Source: Pseudomonadota bacterium (lineage in GTDB: Bacteria; Pseudomonadota; Gammaproteobacteria; Steroidobacterales; Steroidobacteraceae). From it: a DNA stretch of 64,000 bases. The stretch lies in NCBI GenBank assembly GCA_947453225.1, contig CANGFV010000002.1, positions 20,627-84,626 of the forward strand, in the 5' to 3' direction. Below the pieces are notes generated by a model that was not told the origin of the DNA, searched no databases, and saw only the letters and a list, made by a program, of their open reading frames with translations. Shown in pieces: positions 9,942-19,041 of the stretch; the stretch's first letter is position 1; every line of letters starts with the position of its first letter. Position numbers and translations under genes: made by a program.

Positions 9942-9998
9942 AATTTCTGGTGCTTCATGGATCGTTATCTTTAATTCTCTGATCGACTGATGAATTTC

Positions 9999-10027
9999 TT
10001 GTAAAGCCGCGTCTGCCCCATTAGAAT
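9999..10027 (+). promoter_or_regulatory. Sigma-70 promoter of the initiator tRNA
   Basis: TTGTAA at 9999-10004 and TAGAAT at 10022-10027 are separated by exactly 17 bp. They are followed by a GC-rich discriminator (GCGCGG). This is the hallmark of growth-rate- and ppGpp-controlled stable-RNA promoters. The predicted start is about 7 nt before the mature tRNA. Confidence 0.75.
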
Positions 10028-10040
10028 GCGCGGCTTCTGT

Positions 10041-10117
<77 letters not shown>

Positions 10118-10156
10118 ACCTTGGCTTCGGCTAAGGACTGAACAGTTAAGTTCTGG

Positions 10157-10176
10157 GCCCCTTCAAGGGGCTTTTT
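10157..10176 (+). terminator. Intrinsic terminator downstream of tRNA-fMet
   Basis: GCCCC (10157-10161) pairs with GGGGC (10167-10171) around a TTCAA loop, followed by five T. It may end short tRNA transcripts while allowing some read-through into rimP. Confidence 0.65.
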
Positions 10177-10183
10177 GATTTAT

Positions 10184-10222
10184 GGTTCAATGAGTTACAG
10201 AGTTCTGTAAATTCATTGAACC
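10184..10222 (+). repeat. Long imperfect hairpin between metY and rimP
   Basis: The arm GGTTCAATGA pairs perfectly with TCATTGAACC, then after a small bulge TTACAGA pairs with TCTGTAA around a short loop. The stem totals about 17 bp. No T-run follows, so it is not a simple terminator; it may be a processing site or protein target in the rimP-nusA leader. Confidence 0.6.
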
Positions 10223-10298
10223 CTGCAAGGTTCTATGGCCTGTCGGTAAGGACGCGATCGTTGAGCTGCAATCGCAGGCAGGGAATTGAGCGTAATTT

Positions 10299-10322
10299 AA
10301 TGGGCCATGGGCCCATTTTTTA
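10299..10322 (+). terminator. Terminator-like hairpin just ahead of rimP (candidate attenuator)
   Basis: AATGGGCC (10299-10306) pairs with GGCCCATT (10310-10317) around a 3-nt loop, followed by six T (10316-10321). It ends about 9 nt before the rimP Shine-Dalgarno. Because it stands between the metY promoter and rimP, it would attenuate read-through unless overridden. It also argues against translation starting at the ATG in its loop (10307). Confidence 0.65.
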
Positions 10323-10339
10323 TTTGTGCAGGAGTCGGA

Positions 10340-10789
10340 ATGCGCGAGCGATTGACCGAACTGCTGGAGCCGGTGGTAAATCGGCTGGGGTTTGAGCTCT
10401 GGGAGCTGGAATATGCGGCGCGTCGGGGCGGCGGTTTTTTGCGCCTGTACATCGATGCCGAGCAGGGCGTGGGTCTGGATGATTGTGCGGAGGTCAGCCG
10501 TGCGGTGAGTGCGGTTTTGGATGAGCAGGATCCCATTCCAGTGGAATACACACTAGAGGTGTCTTCGCCGGGCATGGATCGAGTGCTACGCACATCGGCA
10601 CATTTCGCCCGTTTTGTGGGTGAGCGGGCGCAGATTGAGATGGTCTTGCCAGTCAATGGTCGCAGAAAGTTTCTGGGGCGTTTGTTGGCAGTAAATGATC
10701 GAGAATTGACCTTAGATCAGGACGGCACGGCGGTGTCGTTGTCGCTTGACGGTATTAATAAGGCGCGTTTGGCGCCCGAATATGCTTGA
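10340..10789 (+). CDS. rimP: Ribosome maturation factor RimP
   Basis: This is a 149-residue protein needed for 30S subunit maturation. It has an N-terminal alpha/beta domain with the signature LRLYID and a DDCAEVSRAVSAVLD helix, the EVSSPGMDR motif near residue 75, then a small SH3-like C-terminal barrel. I chose the ATG at 10340 (M-R-E-R-L) because GGAG lies 5 nt upstream at 10331-10334. The in-frame ATG at 10307 sits inside the loop of a terminator hairpin and adds non-homologous residues. It is first gene of the rimP-nusA-infB operon. Confidence 0.95.
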   Translation: MRERLTELLEPVVNRLGFELWELEYAARRGGGFLRLYIDAEQGVGLDDCAEVSRAVSAVLDEQDPIPVEYTLEVSSPGMDRVLRTSAHFARFVGERAQIEMVLPVNGRRKFLGRLLAVNDRELTLDQDGTAVSLSLDGINKARLAPEYA

Positions 10790-10844
10790 TGATTGATTTG
10801 TCGTTGTCTGTTTGGAACTTTAACTCTCGAGTAGGAGAGGCGTG

Positions 10845-12347
10845 ATGTCGATGAACAAAGAAATTTTGATGGTTGTGGATGCAGTCTCTAACGAGAAAGG
10901 CGTCGACAAAGGAATTATTTTTGAGGCACTTGAAGCGGCTTTGGCTTCTGCCACTCGCAAGCGTTATGGAGAAGGTATAGATGTGCGCATTGCCATCAAC
11001 ACTAAAACCGGTGACTACGATACGTTCCGTCGCTGGAAGGTATTCGCCGATGATTCCAATGAGCTGGAATTTCCGGATAAAGAACTGCGCCTAGAAGATG
11101 CGCTGGATCTCGACAAAAAGGCTGTACCTGGTGGCTATGTCGAACAACCGCTGGAGTCTGTCGCTTTTGGACGCATTGCTGCGCAAACTGCCAAGCAGGT
11201 CATTGTGCAAAAAGTACGTGAAGCAGAACGTGCACATGTGGTGGATCAGTTCCGTGATCGCATGGGCACCATGGTCTCTGGCTTAGTGAAGCGAGTGGAT
11301 CGCACAGGCATTACTGTTGATCTAGGCAACAACGCTGAGGGCTTTATTCCTCGCGAACACATGATTCCACGTGAACCTGTGCGCGCCCAAGATCGTATCA
11401 AGGCCTTCTTAAAAGAAGTACGTACCGAACAACGGGGTCCACAGTTAATGTTGACGCGTACAGCGCCAGAGTTCTTGATTGAATTGTTCAAACTCGAAGT
11501 GCCTGAAGTTGGTCATGGACTGATTGAAATTCTTGCCGCGGCTCGTGATCCGGGCGTGCGTGCAAAAATTGCAGTGAAGAGCAAAGATCAACGCATTGAT
11601 CCCGTGGGTGCGTGCGTGGGTATGCGCGGTGCTCGCGTGCAGGCGGTGTCCAATGAAATTAGCGGCGAACGCGTAGACATCATTCCCTTTGATGATAATC
11701 CTGCACAGTTTGTCATTAATGCCATGGCACCTGCGGAAGTCGTGTCTATCGTTGTCGATGAAGATGCTCACTCAATGGATGTGGCCGTGACTGAAGAAAA
11801 GCTGTCACAAGCCATTGGTCGTGGTGGCCAAAATATTCGTTTGGCCAGCGAGCTGACAGGTTGGAATTTAAACATCATGACCACTGAAGCGGCGGAAAAG
11901 AAGAGCGAATCCGAAGCGCGTGTCGTGATTGAAACCTTTATGAAGGATTTGGATGTAGATGAGGAAGTCGCCGCCATTCTGGTGCAGGAAGGCTTCTCTA
12001 CCGTTGAAGAAGTGGCTTATGTGCCGGCCTCTGAATTGGCTTCTATTGAAGACTTTGATGAAGAGATCATTAAAGAACTTCGTGATCGTGCCCGCGATGT
12101 GTTGTTAACGCGCGCCATTGCCACTGAAGAAGATGTAGAGGCCGGAGATGATCTGTTCCTCGTGGAAGGCATGACTCAGGAATTGGCTGATCAGTTGGCT
12201 GCGCGTGGCATTAATTCACGTGATGATCTGGCAGAACAAGCCGTTGATGATCTATTGGATTTAGCGGGTATGGATCAAAAGCGTGCCGGCGAATTAATTT
12301 TGGCAGCACGTAAGCATTGGTTTGAAGCAGCCGAGCAGCAAGGTTGA
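10845..12347 (+). CDS. nusA: Transcription termination/antitermination factor NusA
   Basis: This RNA polymerase-binding elongation factor has about 500 residues. Domains in order: N-terminal RNAP-binding domain (1-130), S1 (about 135-200), KH1 and KH2 (about 225-345, with [14 protein letters not shown] and [13 protein letters not shown]), then two C-terminal acidic helix-hairpin-helix repeats (about 365-495), as in E. coli. GTG 10842, ATG 10845 and ATG 10851 are all possible starts. The Shine-Dalgarno AGGAGAGG at 10833-10840 favours 10845 or 10851, and homology favours M-N-K-E-I at 10851. Confidence 0.96.
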   Translation: MSMNKEILMVVDAVSNEKGVDKGIIFEALEAALASATRKRYGEGIDVRIAINTKTGDYDTFRRWKVFADDSNELEFPDKELRLEDALDLDKKAVPGGYVEQPLESVAFGRIAAQTAKQVIVQKVREAERAHVVDQFRDRMGTMVSGLVKRVDRTGITVDLGNNAEGFIPREHMIPREPVRAQDRIKAFLKEVRTEQRGPQLMLTRTAPEFLIELFKLEVPEVGHGLIEILAAARDPGVRAKIAVKSKDQRIDPVGACVGMRGARVQAVSNEISGERVDIIPFDDNPAQFVINAMAPAEVVSIVVDEDAHSMDVAVTEEKLSQAIGRGGQNIRLASELTGWNLNIMTTEAAEKKSESEARVVIETFMKDLDVDEEVAAILVQEGFSTVEEVAYVPASELASIEDFDEEIIKELRDRARDVLLTRAIATEEDVEAGDDLFLVEGMTQELADQLAARGINSRDDLAEQAVDDLLDLAGMDQKRAGELILAARKHWFEAAEQQG

Positions 12348-12406
12348 GTTCAGGAACTGAATTCAAGTTTGGTGCATAAGTTGGTGACAAGCGGCGCGGA
12401 GAATGT

Positions 12407-14968
12407 ATGGCTGATGTAACAGTAACCCAGTTAGCAAAAGGCTTAAATGTGCCTGTTGATCGACTGTTGAAGCAGCTTGAGGAAGCCGGCATTAAGGTCT
12501 CTGGTGCAGATGACCTGATTAACGACGATGCCAAAATGGAGCTGCTGAACTTTCTACGTCGCGCCCACGGCAGCGATGATAGCGCGGCTGCGCCACGTAA
12601 AATCACACTCAAGCGTAAGTCACAGGGTGAAATTAAAGTTGCCACTGCTCAAGGACGTGCCCGCACAGTTAACGTTGAAGTACGTACCAAGAAAACTTAT
12701 TTAAACCGTAGCCTGCTTGAAGATAAAGCACCACCTGTAGAAGAGCCTACTAAGCAAGTTGTAGCTCCTGTAGAAGAGCCAGCGGTTGTAGAAGTACCGG
12801 CGGTTGTAGAAGCGCCAGTTCCTGAGCTCACTCAAGAAGAGAAGGAGGCAGCGCGTCTAGAAGCAGAGCGTCTTGAACGTGAGCGTAGGGAAGCGGAATT
12901 ACGCCTAATGATTCTGGCTGAGACCAGTCAGTTAGCTGAAGTTGAAAGTCAGCGCATTGCAGAAGAGCGCGCTCGTCAGGAAGCGGCAAAACGTCAATTA
13001 GAGCTTGCGGAAATCGCAGCACGCGAAGCCAAGGCTGCCAAGTCGAACAAAGAACGTGGCTCCGGACGTGCTGAGTTACACATGTCTTCTGATGCGAGTG
13101 CTCGCTTCAAGAAGAAGAAACAACAGCAACAGCAGTTGCAGAGCAGCCGCTCGCGTAAAACGGTGCAGGCCCCTGTGGCTACCCAGCATGGCTTCGAGAA
13201 GCCTGTGGCGCCGGTTAAGCACGACGTACAAATTCCAGAAACCATCACGGTGGGCGAATTGGCTCAACGTATGGCAATTAAGGCCACAGAAGTCATTAAG
13301 GTGATGATGAACATGGGCGTGCTGGCCACGATCAATCAGCCGATTGATCAGGACACAGCCGTGTTAGTGGTTGAAGAGTTGGGTCATAACGCTATCGTGC
13401 AAAAAGAAAGCGCGATGGATGATGAGTTGCATAGTGGCGAAGCGCATCACGAGTTGCTGCCACGTCCACCTGTGGTTACGGTGATGGGCCACGTCGATCA
13501 CGGTAAGACCTCATTGCTGGATTACATTCGTCGCACCAAGGTGGCTGCCGGTGAAGCGGGTGGCATTACTCAACACATCGGTGCTTATCATGTCGATACA
13601 CCGAAGGGCATGATTACTTTCCTTGATACCCCGGGCCATGCTGCGTTTAGTGCCATGCGTGCTCGTGGTGCTCAGGTGACCGACGTTGTGATTCTAGTGG
13701 TTGCTGCCGACGATGGTGTCATGCCACAAACAATCGAAGCCATTGAGCATGCGCGTGCGGCAGAAGTACCGGTTGTGGTGGCGATCACTAAGGTGGATAA
13801 ACCTGAAGCTGATCCAGATCGCATTAAAAACGAATTAGTTAAGCATGGTGTTATCCCTGAAGAATGGGGTGGCGATACTATGTTTGTGAATGTCTCTGCG
13901 CGTGCGGGCACAGGCATTGATCAACTACTTGAAACGATTCTGCTGCAAGCAGAAGTGCTGGAGCTCAAAGCCGCTAAAGAAGGTATGGCTGCTGGCGTGG
14001 TCATCGAATCTTGGATTGAAAAGGGTCGCGGTGCAGTGGCAACGGTCTTGATTAAGCGCGGCACAATGAAGCCTGGCGATCCGATCATTGCAGGCCAAGA
14101 GTTTGGTCGTGTGCGCGCCATGTTTGATGAAGCTGGCAAGCAAGTGAATGCTGCAGGGCCATCGCTACCTGTGGTGGTGTTGGGCTTGTCCGGCGCACCG
14201 CATGCTGGTGACGATTTATTAGTGTTGGAAAGCGAGCGCAAAGTGCGTGAAGTGGCGCTGTATCGTCAGGGCAAGTTCCGTGATACCAAGTTGGCTAAGG
14301 CCGCCAGTGCAAATAAGTTGGAAGATATCTTCTCGCAAACTGCTCAAGGCAAATCAGCGGCAGTATCAGTCATTATCAAGGCTGACGTGCAGGGTAGTGC
14401 TGAAGCCTTGCGTGATGCCTTGCTACAAGTTTCTACTGAAGAAGTTACAGTCAAGGTCTTGTCGAGCAGCGTCGGTGGTATTACCGGTTCTGACGTCGCA
14501 TTGGCTGCAGCTTCTAATGCATTAATTATCGGCTTTAATGTGCGTGCAGACAGTACGGCACGTACTGCTATTAAAGACTCCAATGTAGATGTGCGTTACT
14601 ACAGCATCATTTACGAAGCCATTGATTACGTGAAGCAACTGGCCTCTGGCTTGTTGTCGCCAGAAATCAAAGAAACTATTGTGGGTCTGGCCGAAGTGCG
14701 CGATGTATTCCGTTCTAGCAAGCTGGGTACCATTGCTGGCTGTATCGTGAGCGAAGGTTACGTGAAGCGAAACAATCCAATTCGCGTATTGCGTAACAAC
14801 GTGGTTATTTTTGAAGGCGGCCTAGAGTCATTGCGTCGCTTCAAGGATGACGTCAACGAAGTACGTTCGGGTACCGAGTGCGGTATTGGCGTTAAGGCTT
14901 ACGATGATGTGCAGGTGGGCGATCAAATCGAATGCTACACTCGTACTGAAGTCGCTCGTACGGTGTAA
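12407..14968 (+). CDS. infB: Translation initiation factor IF-2
   Basis: This 853-residue GTPase delivers fMet-tRNA to the 30S subunit. It has an IF2_N module at residues 3-50, a charged Glu/Ala/Arg-rich linker (about 100-250) with a short Gln run, and a second IF2_N module (about 280-335). The G domain has G1 GHVDHGKTS (from about 361), G2 [11 protein letters not shown]3 DTPGH and G4 TKVD (E. coli has NKID). Domains II, III and the C-terminal fMet-tRNA-binding domain follow. It starts at ATG 12407 with a GGAG upstream, and lies between nusA and rbfA as usual. Confidence 0.97.
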   Translation: MADVTVTQLAKGLNVPVDRLLKQLEEAGIKVSGADDLINDDAKMELLNFLRRAHGSDDSAAAPRKITLKRKSQGEIKVATAQGRARTVNVEVRTKKTYLNRSLLEDKAPPVEEPTKQVVAPVEEPAVVEVPAVVEAPVPELTQEEKEAARLEAERLERERREAELRLMILAETSQLAEVESQRIAEERARQEAAKRQLELAEIAAREAKAAKSNKERGSGRAELHMSSDASARFKKKKQQQQQLQSSRSRKTVQAPVATQHGFEKPVAPVKHDVQIPETITVGELAQRMAIKATEVIKVMMNMGVLATINQPIDQDTAVLVVEELGHNAIVQKESAMDDELHSGEAHHELLPRPPVVTVMGHVDHGKTSLLDYIRRTKVAAGEAGGITQHIGAYHVDTPKGMITFLDTPGHAAFSAMRARGAQVTDVVILVVAADDGVMPQTIEAIEHARAAEVPVVVAITKVDKPEADPDRIKNELVKHGVIPEEWGGDTMFVNVSARAGTGIDQLLETILLQAEVLELKAAKEGMAAGVVIESWIEKGRGAVATVLIKRGTMKPGDPIIAGQEFGRVRAMFDEAGKQVNAAGPSLPVVVLGLSGAPHAGDDLLVLESERKVREVALYRQGKFRDTKLAKAASANKLEDIFSQTAQGKSAAVSVIIKADVQGSAEALRDALLQVSTEEVTVKVLSSSVGGITGSDVALAAASNALIIGFNVRADSTARTAIKDSNVDVRYYSIIYEAIDYVKQLASGLLSPEIKETIVGLAEVRDVFRSSKLGTIAGCIVSEGYVKRNNPIRVLRNNVVIFEGGLESLRRFKDDVNEVRSGTECGIGVKAYDDVQVGDQIECYTRTEVARTV

Positions 14969-14984
14969 CGTTTAATACAACGCC

Positions 14985-15389
14985 ATGGCCAATGCTTTTC
15001 CCCGTAGTCGCCGTGTTGCTGAACAAATTCAGCGCGTATTAAGCGAACTGATTCGTCGCGAAGTACGTGATCCGCGTTTGGGTTCGGTGACAGTTGTCGA
15101 TGTGCAGGTCAGTAAAGACCTGTCGCATGCCAAAGTGTTTTATTCAATTTTGGGCGGCAATAAAGATCCGCAGCTCACTGAAGAAATCATGCACGATGCG
15201 GCAAAGTTGTTGCGTGGTCCGTTGGGACGTGCGCTTAACTTACGACATGCGCCGCAACTTACTTTTGTTGCCGATGAGTTAATTGATTACGGCACGCAAT
15301 TAAGTACTGCCATCAGCGCGGCAGTGAAACGAGATCGTGAGCTACATATTGATGATGCTGGTCACTCGCCTGAGTCAGACGAAAAATAA
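14985..15389 (+). CDS. rbfA: Ribosome-binding factor A
   Basis: This 134-residue KH-fold protein binds the 30S subunit and assists 16S rRNA 5'-end maturation and cold adaptation. Motifs include the N-terminal RVAEQIQRVLSELIRREVRDPRLG and the later LRHAPQLTFVADELIDYG. Length is typical (E. coli 133). It lies 16 nt after infB in the conserved infB-rbfA-truB order. No anomaly seen. Confidence 0.96.
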   Translation: MANAFPRSRRVAEQIQRVLSELIRREVRDPRLGSVTVVDVQVSKDLSHAKVFYSILGGNKDPQLTEEIMHDAAKLLRGPLGRALNLRHAPQLTFVADELIDYGTQLSTAISAAVKRDRELHIDDAGHSPESDEK

Positions 15390-15444
15390 CTTCCTTGATG
15401 GGTTTGGTGCCTAAACCCGATGCGCTGTAGCACTCTAGCTTTTT

Positions 15445-16380
15445 ATGAACGAACCCCGCCCTAAGCGTTTTGATCGAGCTGTGGATGGAATTTTGTTGCT
15501 CGATAAACCGCAGGGCATGTCTAGTAATGCTGCACTGCAGAGTGCGCGTGCATTATTTCGTGCGTTAAAAGCTGGACATGCCGGCAGCTTAGACCCGCTG
15601 GCGACTGGTATGTTGCCAATCTGTTTGGGTCAGGCCACCAAAGTCTGTGGTTATCTTCTCAATTCATCGAAAACCTATCGTGTCATTGCATGCTTGGGTA
15701 GTAAAACTGATTCGGGTGATGCCGATGGCGTGGTGATTGAGCAGCAGCCTGTGCCAGCGTTAACGCAGTTACACATCGAGCAGGTGCTAAATTCATTTCT
15801 CGGGGCGCAACTGCAAGTGCCCCCTATGTATTCTGCGCTCAAGCACGAGGGGCGACGCTTATATGAGTTAGCACGTAGCGGTGAAACGATAGAGCGCGAG
15901 CCGCGACACATCGTGATTGAGTCTCTGCAATTGATCGCGCACAGCGACATGCAACTGGAGTTCGAGGTTAGGTGTTCCAAAGGCACCTATGTGCGATCGT
16001 TGGTGGAGGATATTGCGGTACGCTTAGGTACCGTGGCCCACGTGACCCTGCTCAGGCGCTTGCAGGTCGACCCGTTCGAGGCGGCGCGGATGATCACTCT
16101 CGAGGCGCTGGCAGCACTGTCCTTAGAACAGCGCGATGCCCTACTGCAACCGGCGGATGCGGCCTTGCTGCAGATGCCCCAAGTGCATTTGGACGCCGAT
16201 CAGGAAACGGCGCTGTTCCATGGCAAGGTCTTGACCGGATTTTCCACCCTGAGCGAGGGGTTTTGGCGGGCTTATAGCGCCAAGCAGCAGTTTTTGGGGG
16301 TGGTGCGGTCGGATGGGCAGGGACAGGTTCGGGCAGAGCGCCTGTTTGTGACCGACCCACAGGCTGCAAATCGGACTTAA
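15445..16380 (+). CDS. truB: tRNA pseudouridine(55) synthase TruB
   Basis: This 311-residue enzyme makes the universal pseudouridine 55 in the tRNA T loop. The catalytic aspartate is in GHAGSLDPLATGML (about residues 38-51). Other family motifs are KTYRVIACLGSKTDSGDADG, PPMYSALKHEGRRLYELAR and CSKGTYVRSLVEDI. A C-terminal PUA-like segment follows. The ATG at 15445 lies 55 nt after rbfA. Base composition becomes more GC-rich towards the 3' end. Confidence 0.96.
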   Translation: MNEPRPKRFDRAVDGILLLDKPQGMSSNAALQSARALFRALKAGHAGSLDPLATGMLPICLGQATKVCGYLLNSSKTYRVIACLGSKTDSGDADGVVIEQQPVPALTQLHIEQVLNSFLGAQLQVPPMYSALKHEGRRLYELARSGETIEREPRHIVIESLQLIAHSDMQLEFEVRCSKGTYVRSLVEDIAVRLGTVAHVTLLRRLQVDPFEAARMITLEALAALSLEQRDALLQPADAALLQMPQVHLDADQETALFHGKVLTGFSTLSEGFWRAYSAKQQFLGVVRSDGQGQVRAERLFVTDPQAANRT

Positions 16381-16394
16381 GTGGCGGATTTTGC

Positions 16395-16423
16395 TTGAGC
16401 TTGGGGTAAGCGCGACATAGAAT
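16395..16423 (+). promoter_or_regulatory. Sigma-70 promoter for rpsO
   Basis: TTGAGC (16395-16400) and TAGAAT (16418-16423) have an exact 17-bp spacer. A GC-rich discriminator follows, as at the metY promoter here. It gives rpsO its own growth-regulated promoter in the truB-rpsO gap. Confidence 0.7.
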
Positions 16424-16495
16424 GCGCGCCCAGTTTAAAGACATGGTTAGGGCTGCCGGCGTGCAGCTGAATTGAAGTTTAACGAGGTTGAGCAG

Positions 16496-16762
16496 ATGTT
16501 GACGAGTGAGCAGAAGAGCAGTGTTGTGAAAGAGTTCAGTCGCGGTGCGGCTGATACTGGTTCACCTGAAGTACAGGTGGCCTTGCTGTCGGCTCGTATC
16601 AATGGTTTGAGTGAGCACTTCGCTGCTCATAAATCAGATCATGCTTCTCGTCGTGGTCTGCTGAAGATGGTTAATCAGCGCCGTAAGTTGCTGGACTATC
16701 TCAAAGCCAATACTCCTGAGCGATATCAGGACATCATCAGTCGTCTCGGTCTGAGACGCTAA
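16496..16762 (+). CDS. rpsO: 30S ribosomal protein S15
   Basis: This 88-residue S15 binds the 16S rRNA three-way junction and seeds platform assembly. Signature segments are [31 protein letters not shown] and [13 protein letters not shown]; the protein ends in LGLRR as in E. coli. The ATG at 16496 is chosen: GAGG at 16484-16487 lies 8 nt upstream, and the length matches the family. A TTG at 16472 would add eight extra residues covering the ribosome-binding site. Confidence 0.96.
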   Translation: MLTSEQKSSVVKEFSRGAADTGSPEVQVALLSARINGLSEHFAAHKSDHASRRGLLKMVNQRRKLLDYLKANTPERYQDIISRLGLRR

Positions 16763-16778
16763 CCGAATCGGTTTCTAC

Positions 16779-16811
16779 GGGCTGCCTCTCCACAAGTGGC
16801 AGCCCTTTTTC
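16779..16811 (+). terminator. Intrinsic terminator after rpsO
   Basis: GGGCTGCC (16779-16786) pairs perfectly with GGCAGCCC (16798-16805), followed by TTTTT. It lies 17 nt past the rpsO stop and separates rpsO from pnp, with read-through likely as in E. coli. Confidence 0.85.
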
Positions 16812-16813
16812 AT

Positions 16814-16837
16814 TTACGTAGAAATTCTTCTGCGTAA
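16814..16837 (+). promoter_or_regulatory. Hairpin in the pnp leader
   Basis: TTACGTAGAA and TTCTGCGTAA pair over 10 bp (one G-U) around a 4-nt loop, ending 30 nt before the pnp start. In E. coli, PNPase represses itself through a cleaved leader stem. This stem sits in the equivalent position but is shorter, so the same role is only inferred. Confidence 0.45.
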
Positions 16838-16867
16838 TTCTCAAGTTAAAAGCGGCAGGAAATAATC

Positions 16868-18952
16868 GTGAGTTTAGTTAAAAAGAGTTTTCAATATGGT
16901 GCCCATCAGGTCACGTTAGAAACGGGCGAAATGGCTCGTCAAGCTGATGCAGCGGTATTAGTGACGATGGGTGAGACGGTGGTGTTGGTTACCGCTGTGG
17001 CCAAGAAGCAAGTTGATCCAAGCAAAGACTTCTTTCCCTTGACCATCAACTATGTTGAAAAAACTTATGCTGCAGGTCGTATCCCTGGTGGCTTCTTCAA
17101 GCGCGAAGGCCGTCCTACTGAAAAAGAAACGCTGACTGCACGTTTGATTGATCGTCCATTACGCCCACTGTTCCCTGAGCATTTCTTCAATGAAATTCAA
17201 GTCGTGGCCACCGTGGTGTCGGTGAACAAAGATATCGATCCAGATATTCCTTCCATGCTCGGTGCCTCTGCCGCATTGGCGCTTTCTGGCGTGCCATTTA
17301 ATGGTCCGATTGGTGCAGCTAAGGTCGGTTACAAAGATGGTCAGTACATTCTCAATCCAATTGAACCACAGCTCAAAGATTCGCAACTGGATTTAGTGGT
17401 TGCCGGTACATCACAGGCCGTATTGATGGTGGAATCAGAAGCGCACTGCTTGTCTGAAGAAGTGATGCTGGGTGCGGTGGTGTTTGGTCACGAGCAAATG
17501 CAAGTGGCGATCAAGGCTATCAACGAACTGAAGGCCGAAGCTGGTAAGCCTGCTTGGGACTGGCAGCCACCTGCAGCAAACACCACACTTGAATCTGCGG
17601 TAGCCGCTCAAGCACAAGCTGCATTGACTGAGGCTTATCAGATCACTGAAAAGCAATCACGTTATGCGCGTGTTGGCGAAATCAAAAAGGCCACAGTTGA
17701 AGCGCTGGCTGCGGGTGATGCGCCACAATTTGCTGCCACTGAAGTCAGCAAGGAATTGGGTAATCTTGAATACCGTATCGTGCGTGAACGTATTCTGTCG
17801 GGTGCGCCACGTATTGATGGGCGTGATACCAAGACTGTACGTCCAATCAATATTCGTACAGGCGTGCTACCTCGCACGCACGGCTCTGCCTTGTTCACTC
17901 GCGGTGAAACACAGGCCTTGGTAGTTGCCACCTTGGGTACAGGTAAGGATGCACAGTTGATTGATGCAATTACCGGCGAACGCAAAGAGCCGTTCATGTT
18001 GCACTACAACTTCCCTCCGTTCAGCGTTGGCGAAACCGGCATGATCGGTTCACCAAAGCGTCGTGAAATCGGCCACGGTAACTTGGCGCGTCGCGGTATT
18101 TATGCCGTGTTGCCAGATATGGAAAAGTTCCCTTACGTCATTCGTCTGGTTTCGGAAATTCTCGAATCCAATGGTTCAAGCTCAATGGCTTCAGTCTGTG
18201 GTAGCAGCTTGGCACTGATGGATGCCGGCGTGCCGTTGAAGGCGCCTGTCGCCGGTGTAGCCATGGGCTTAGTTAAAGAAGGCGATCGTTTCTCCGTATT
18301 GACCGACATCCTCGGTGACGAAGATCATCTTGGTGACATGGATTTCAAGGTGGCTGGTACTGCCGATGGCGTGACCGCTCTGCAAATGGACATCAAGATC
18401 AATGGCATCACCAAAGAAATTATGGAAGTGGCCTTGTCACAAGCTAAGGCCGGTCGCTTGCATATCTTGGGTGAAATGAACAAGGTGCTGTCTGCATCAC
18501 GCGACAACATGTCTGAATGGGCGCCAAGCATCATTACCATCAAGATTGATCCAGAAAAGATCCGCGAAGTGATTGGTAAGGGTGGTGCAGTAATTCGCGC
18601 TATCACTGAAGAAACTGGGACTAGCATTGATATCGACAACGACGGCACTGTGAAGATTGCCTCTGTCGACGGTAAGGCCGGTAAAGAAGCTCAGCGTCGT
18701 ATTGAGTTGATCACCGCAGAAGTAGAAGTGGGTCGTGTGTACGAAGGCAAGGTCGTGCGCTTGATGGACTTTGGTGCGTTTGTCACCATTCTGCCGGGTA
18801 AGGATGGCTTGGTACACATTTCACAAATCAGCAATGAGCGCGTCGAGAAAGTCAGCGATAAACTCAATGAAGGTGATGTGGTGCGTGTGAAGGTGCTGGA
18901 AGTAGACCGTCAAGGTCGCGTGCGCCTGTCTATGCGTGATGTAGATGCTTAA
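16868..18952 (+). CDS. pnp: Polyribonucleotide nucleotidyltransferase (PNPase)
   Basis: This 694-residue 3'-5' phosphorolytic exoribonuclease is part of the degradosome. It has two RNase PH domains (about 10-210 and 310-540) separated by a helical domain, then KH (about 550-610, [20 protein letters not shown]) and S1 (about 620-692). The catalytic region [19 protein letters not shown] is intact. The start is GTG 16868, with AGGA 7 nt upstream at 16857-16860. It ends in an S1 domain with almost no acidic tail. Confidence 0.97.
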   Translation: MSLVKKSFQYGAHQVTLETGEMARQADAAVLVTMGETVVLVTAVAKKQVDPSKDFFPLTINYVEKTYAAGRIPGGFFKREGRPTEKETLTARLIDRPLRPLFPEHFFNEIQVVATVVSVNKDIDPDIPSMLGASAALALSGVPFNGPIGAAKVGYKDGQYILNPIEPQLKDSQLDLVVAGTSQAVLMVESEAHCLSEEVMLGAVVFGHEQMQVAIKAINELKAEAGKPAWDWQPPAANTTLESAVAAQAQAALTEAYQITEKQSRYARVGEIKKATVEALAAGDAPQFAATEVSKELGNLEYRIVRERILSGAPRIDGRDTKTVRPINIRTGVLPRTHGSALFTRGETQALVVATLGTGKDAQLIDAITGERKEPFMLHYNFPPFSVGETGMIGSPKRREIGHGNLARRGIYAVLPDMEKFPYVIRLVSEILESNGSSSMASVCGSSLALMDAGVPLKAPVAGVAMGLVKEGDRFSVLTDILGDEDHLGDMDFKVAGTADGVTALQMDIKINGITKEIMEVALSQAKAGRLHILGEMNKVLSASRDNMSEWAPSIITIKIDPEKIREVIGKGGAVIRAITEETGTSIDIDNDGTVKIASVDGKAGKEAQRRIELITAEVEVGRVYEGKVVRLMDFGAFVTILPGKDGLVHISQISNERVEKVSDKLNEGDVVRVKVLEVDRQGRVRLSMRDVDA

Positions 18953-19007
18953 CTAAAGCCCGAAGCTGCGGTACTTTAATGTGCCGCAGAGTCAGTGCTT
19001 AGTCTTA

Positions 19008-19041
19008 AACGCCGTGCAGTGAAAATTGCGCGGCGTTTTTT
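19008..19041 (+). terminator. Intrinsic terminator after pnp
   Basis: An 11-bp stem (AACGCCGTGCA, 19008-19018, with TGCGCGGCGTT, 19027-19037; one G-U) is followed by six T. The T-run touches the stop codon of the convergent minus-strand gene ending at 19040, so this marks the right border of the translation block. Confidence 0.85.

Noticed and set aside
10307..10339. Eleven-residue N-terminal extension of RimP
   Set aside because: The ATG is in the loop of a terminator hairpin without a Shine-Dalgarno; the ATG at 10340 is well supported.
13785..13800. IF-2 G4 motif reads TKVD instead of NKID
   Set aside because: TKxD variants occur in functional translational and other GTPases, and the rest of the G domain is intact.
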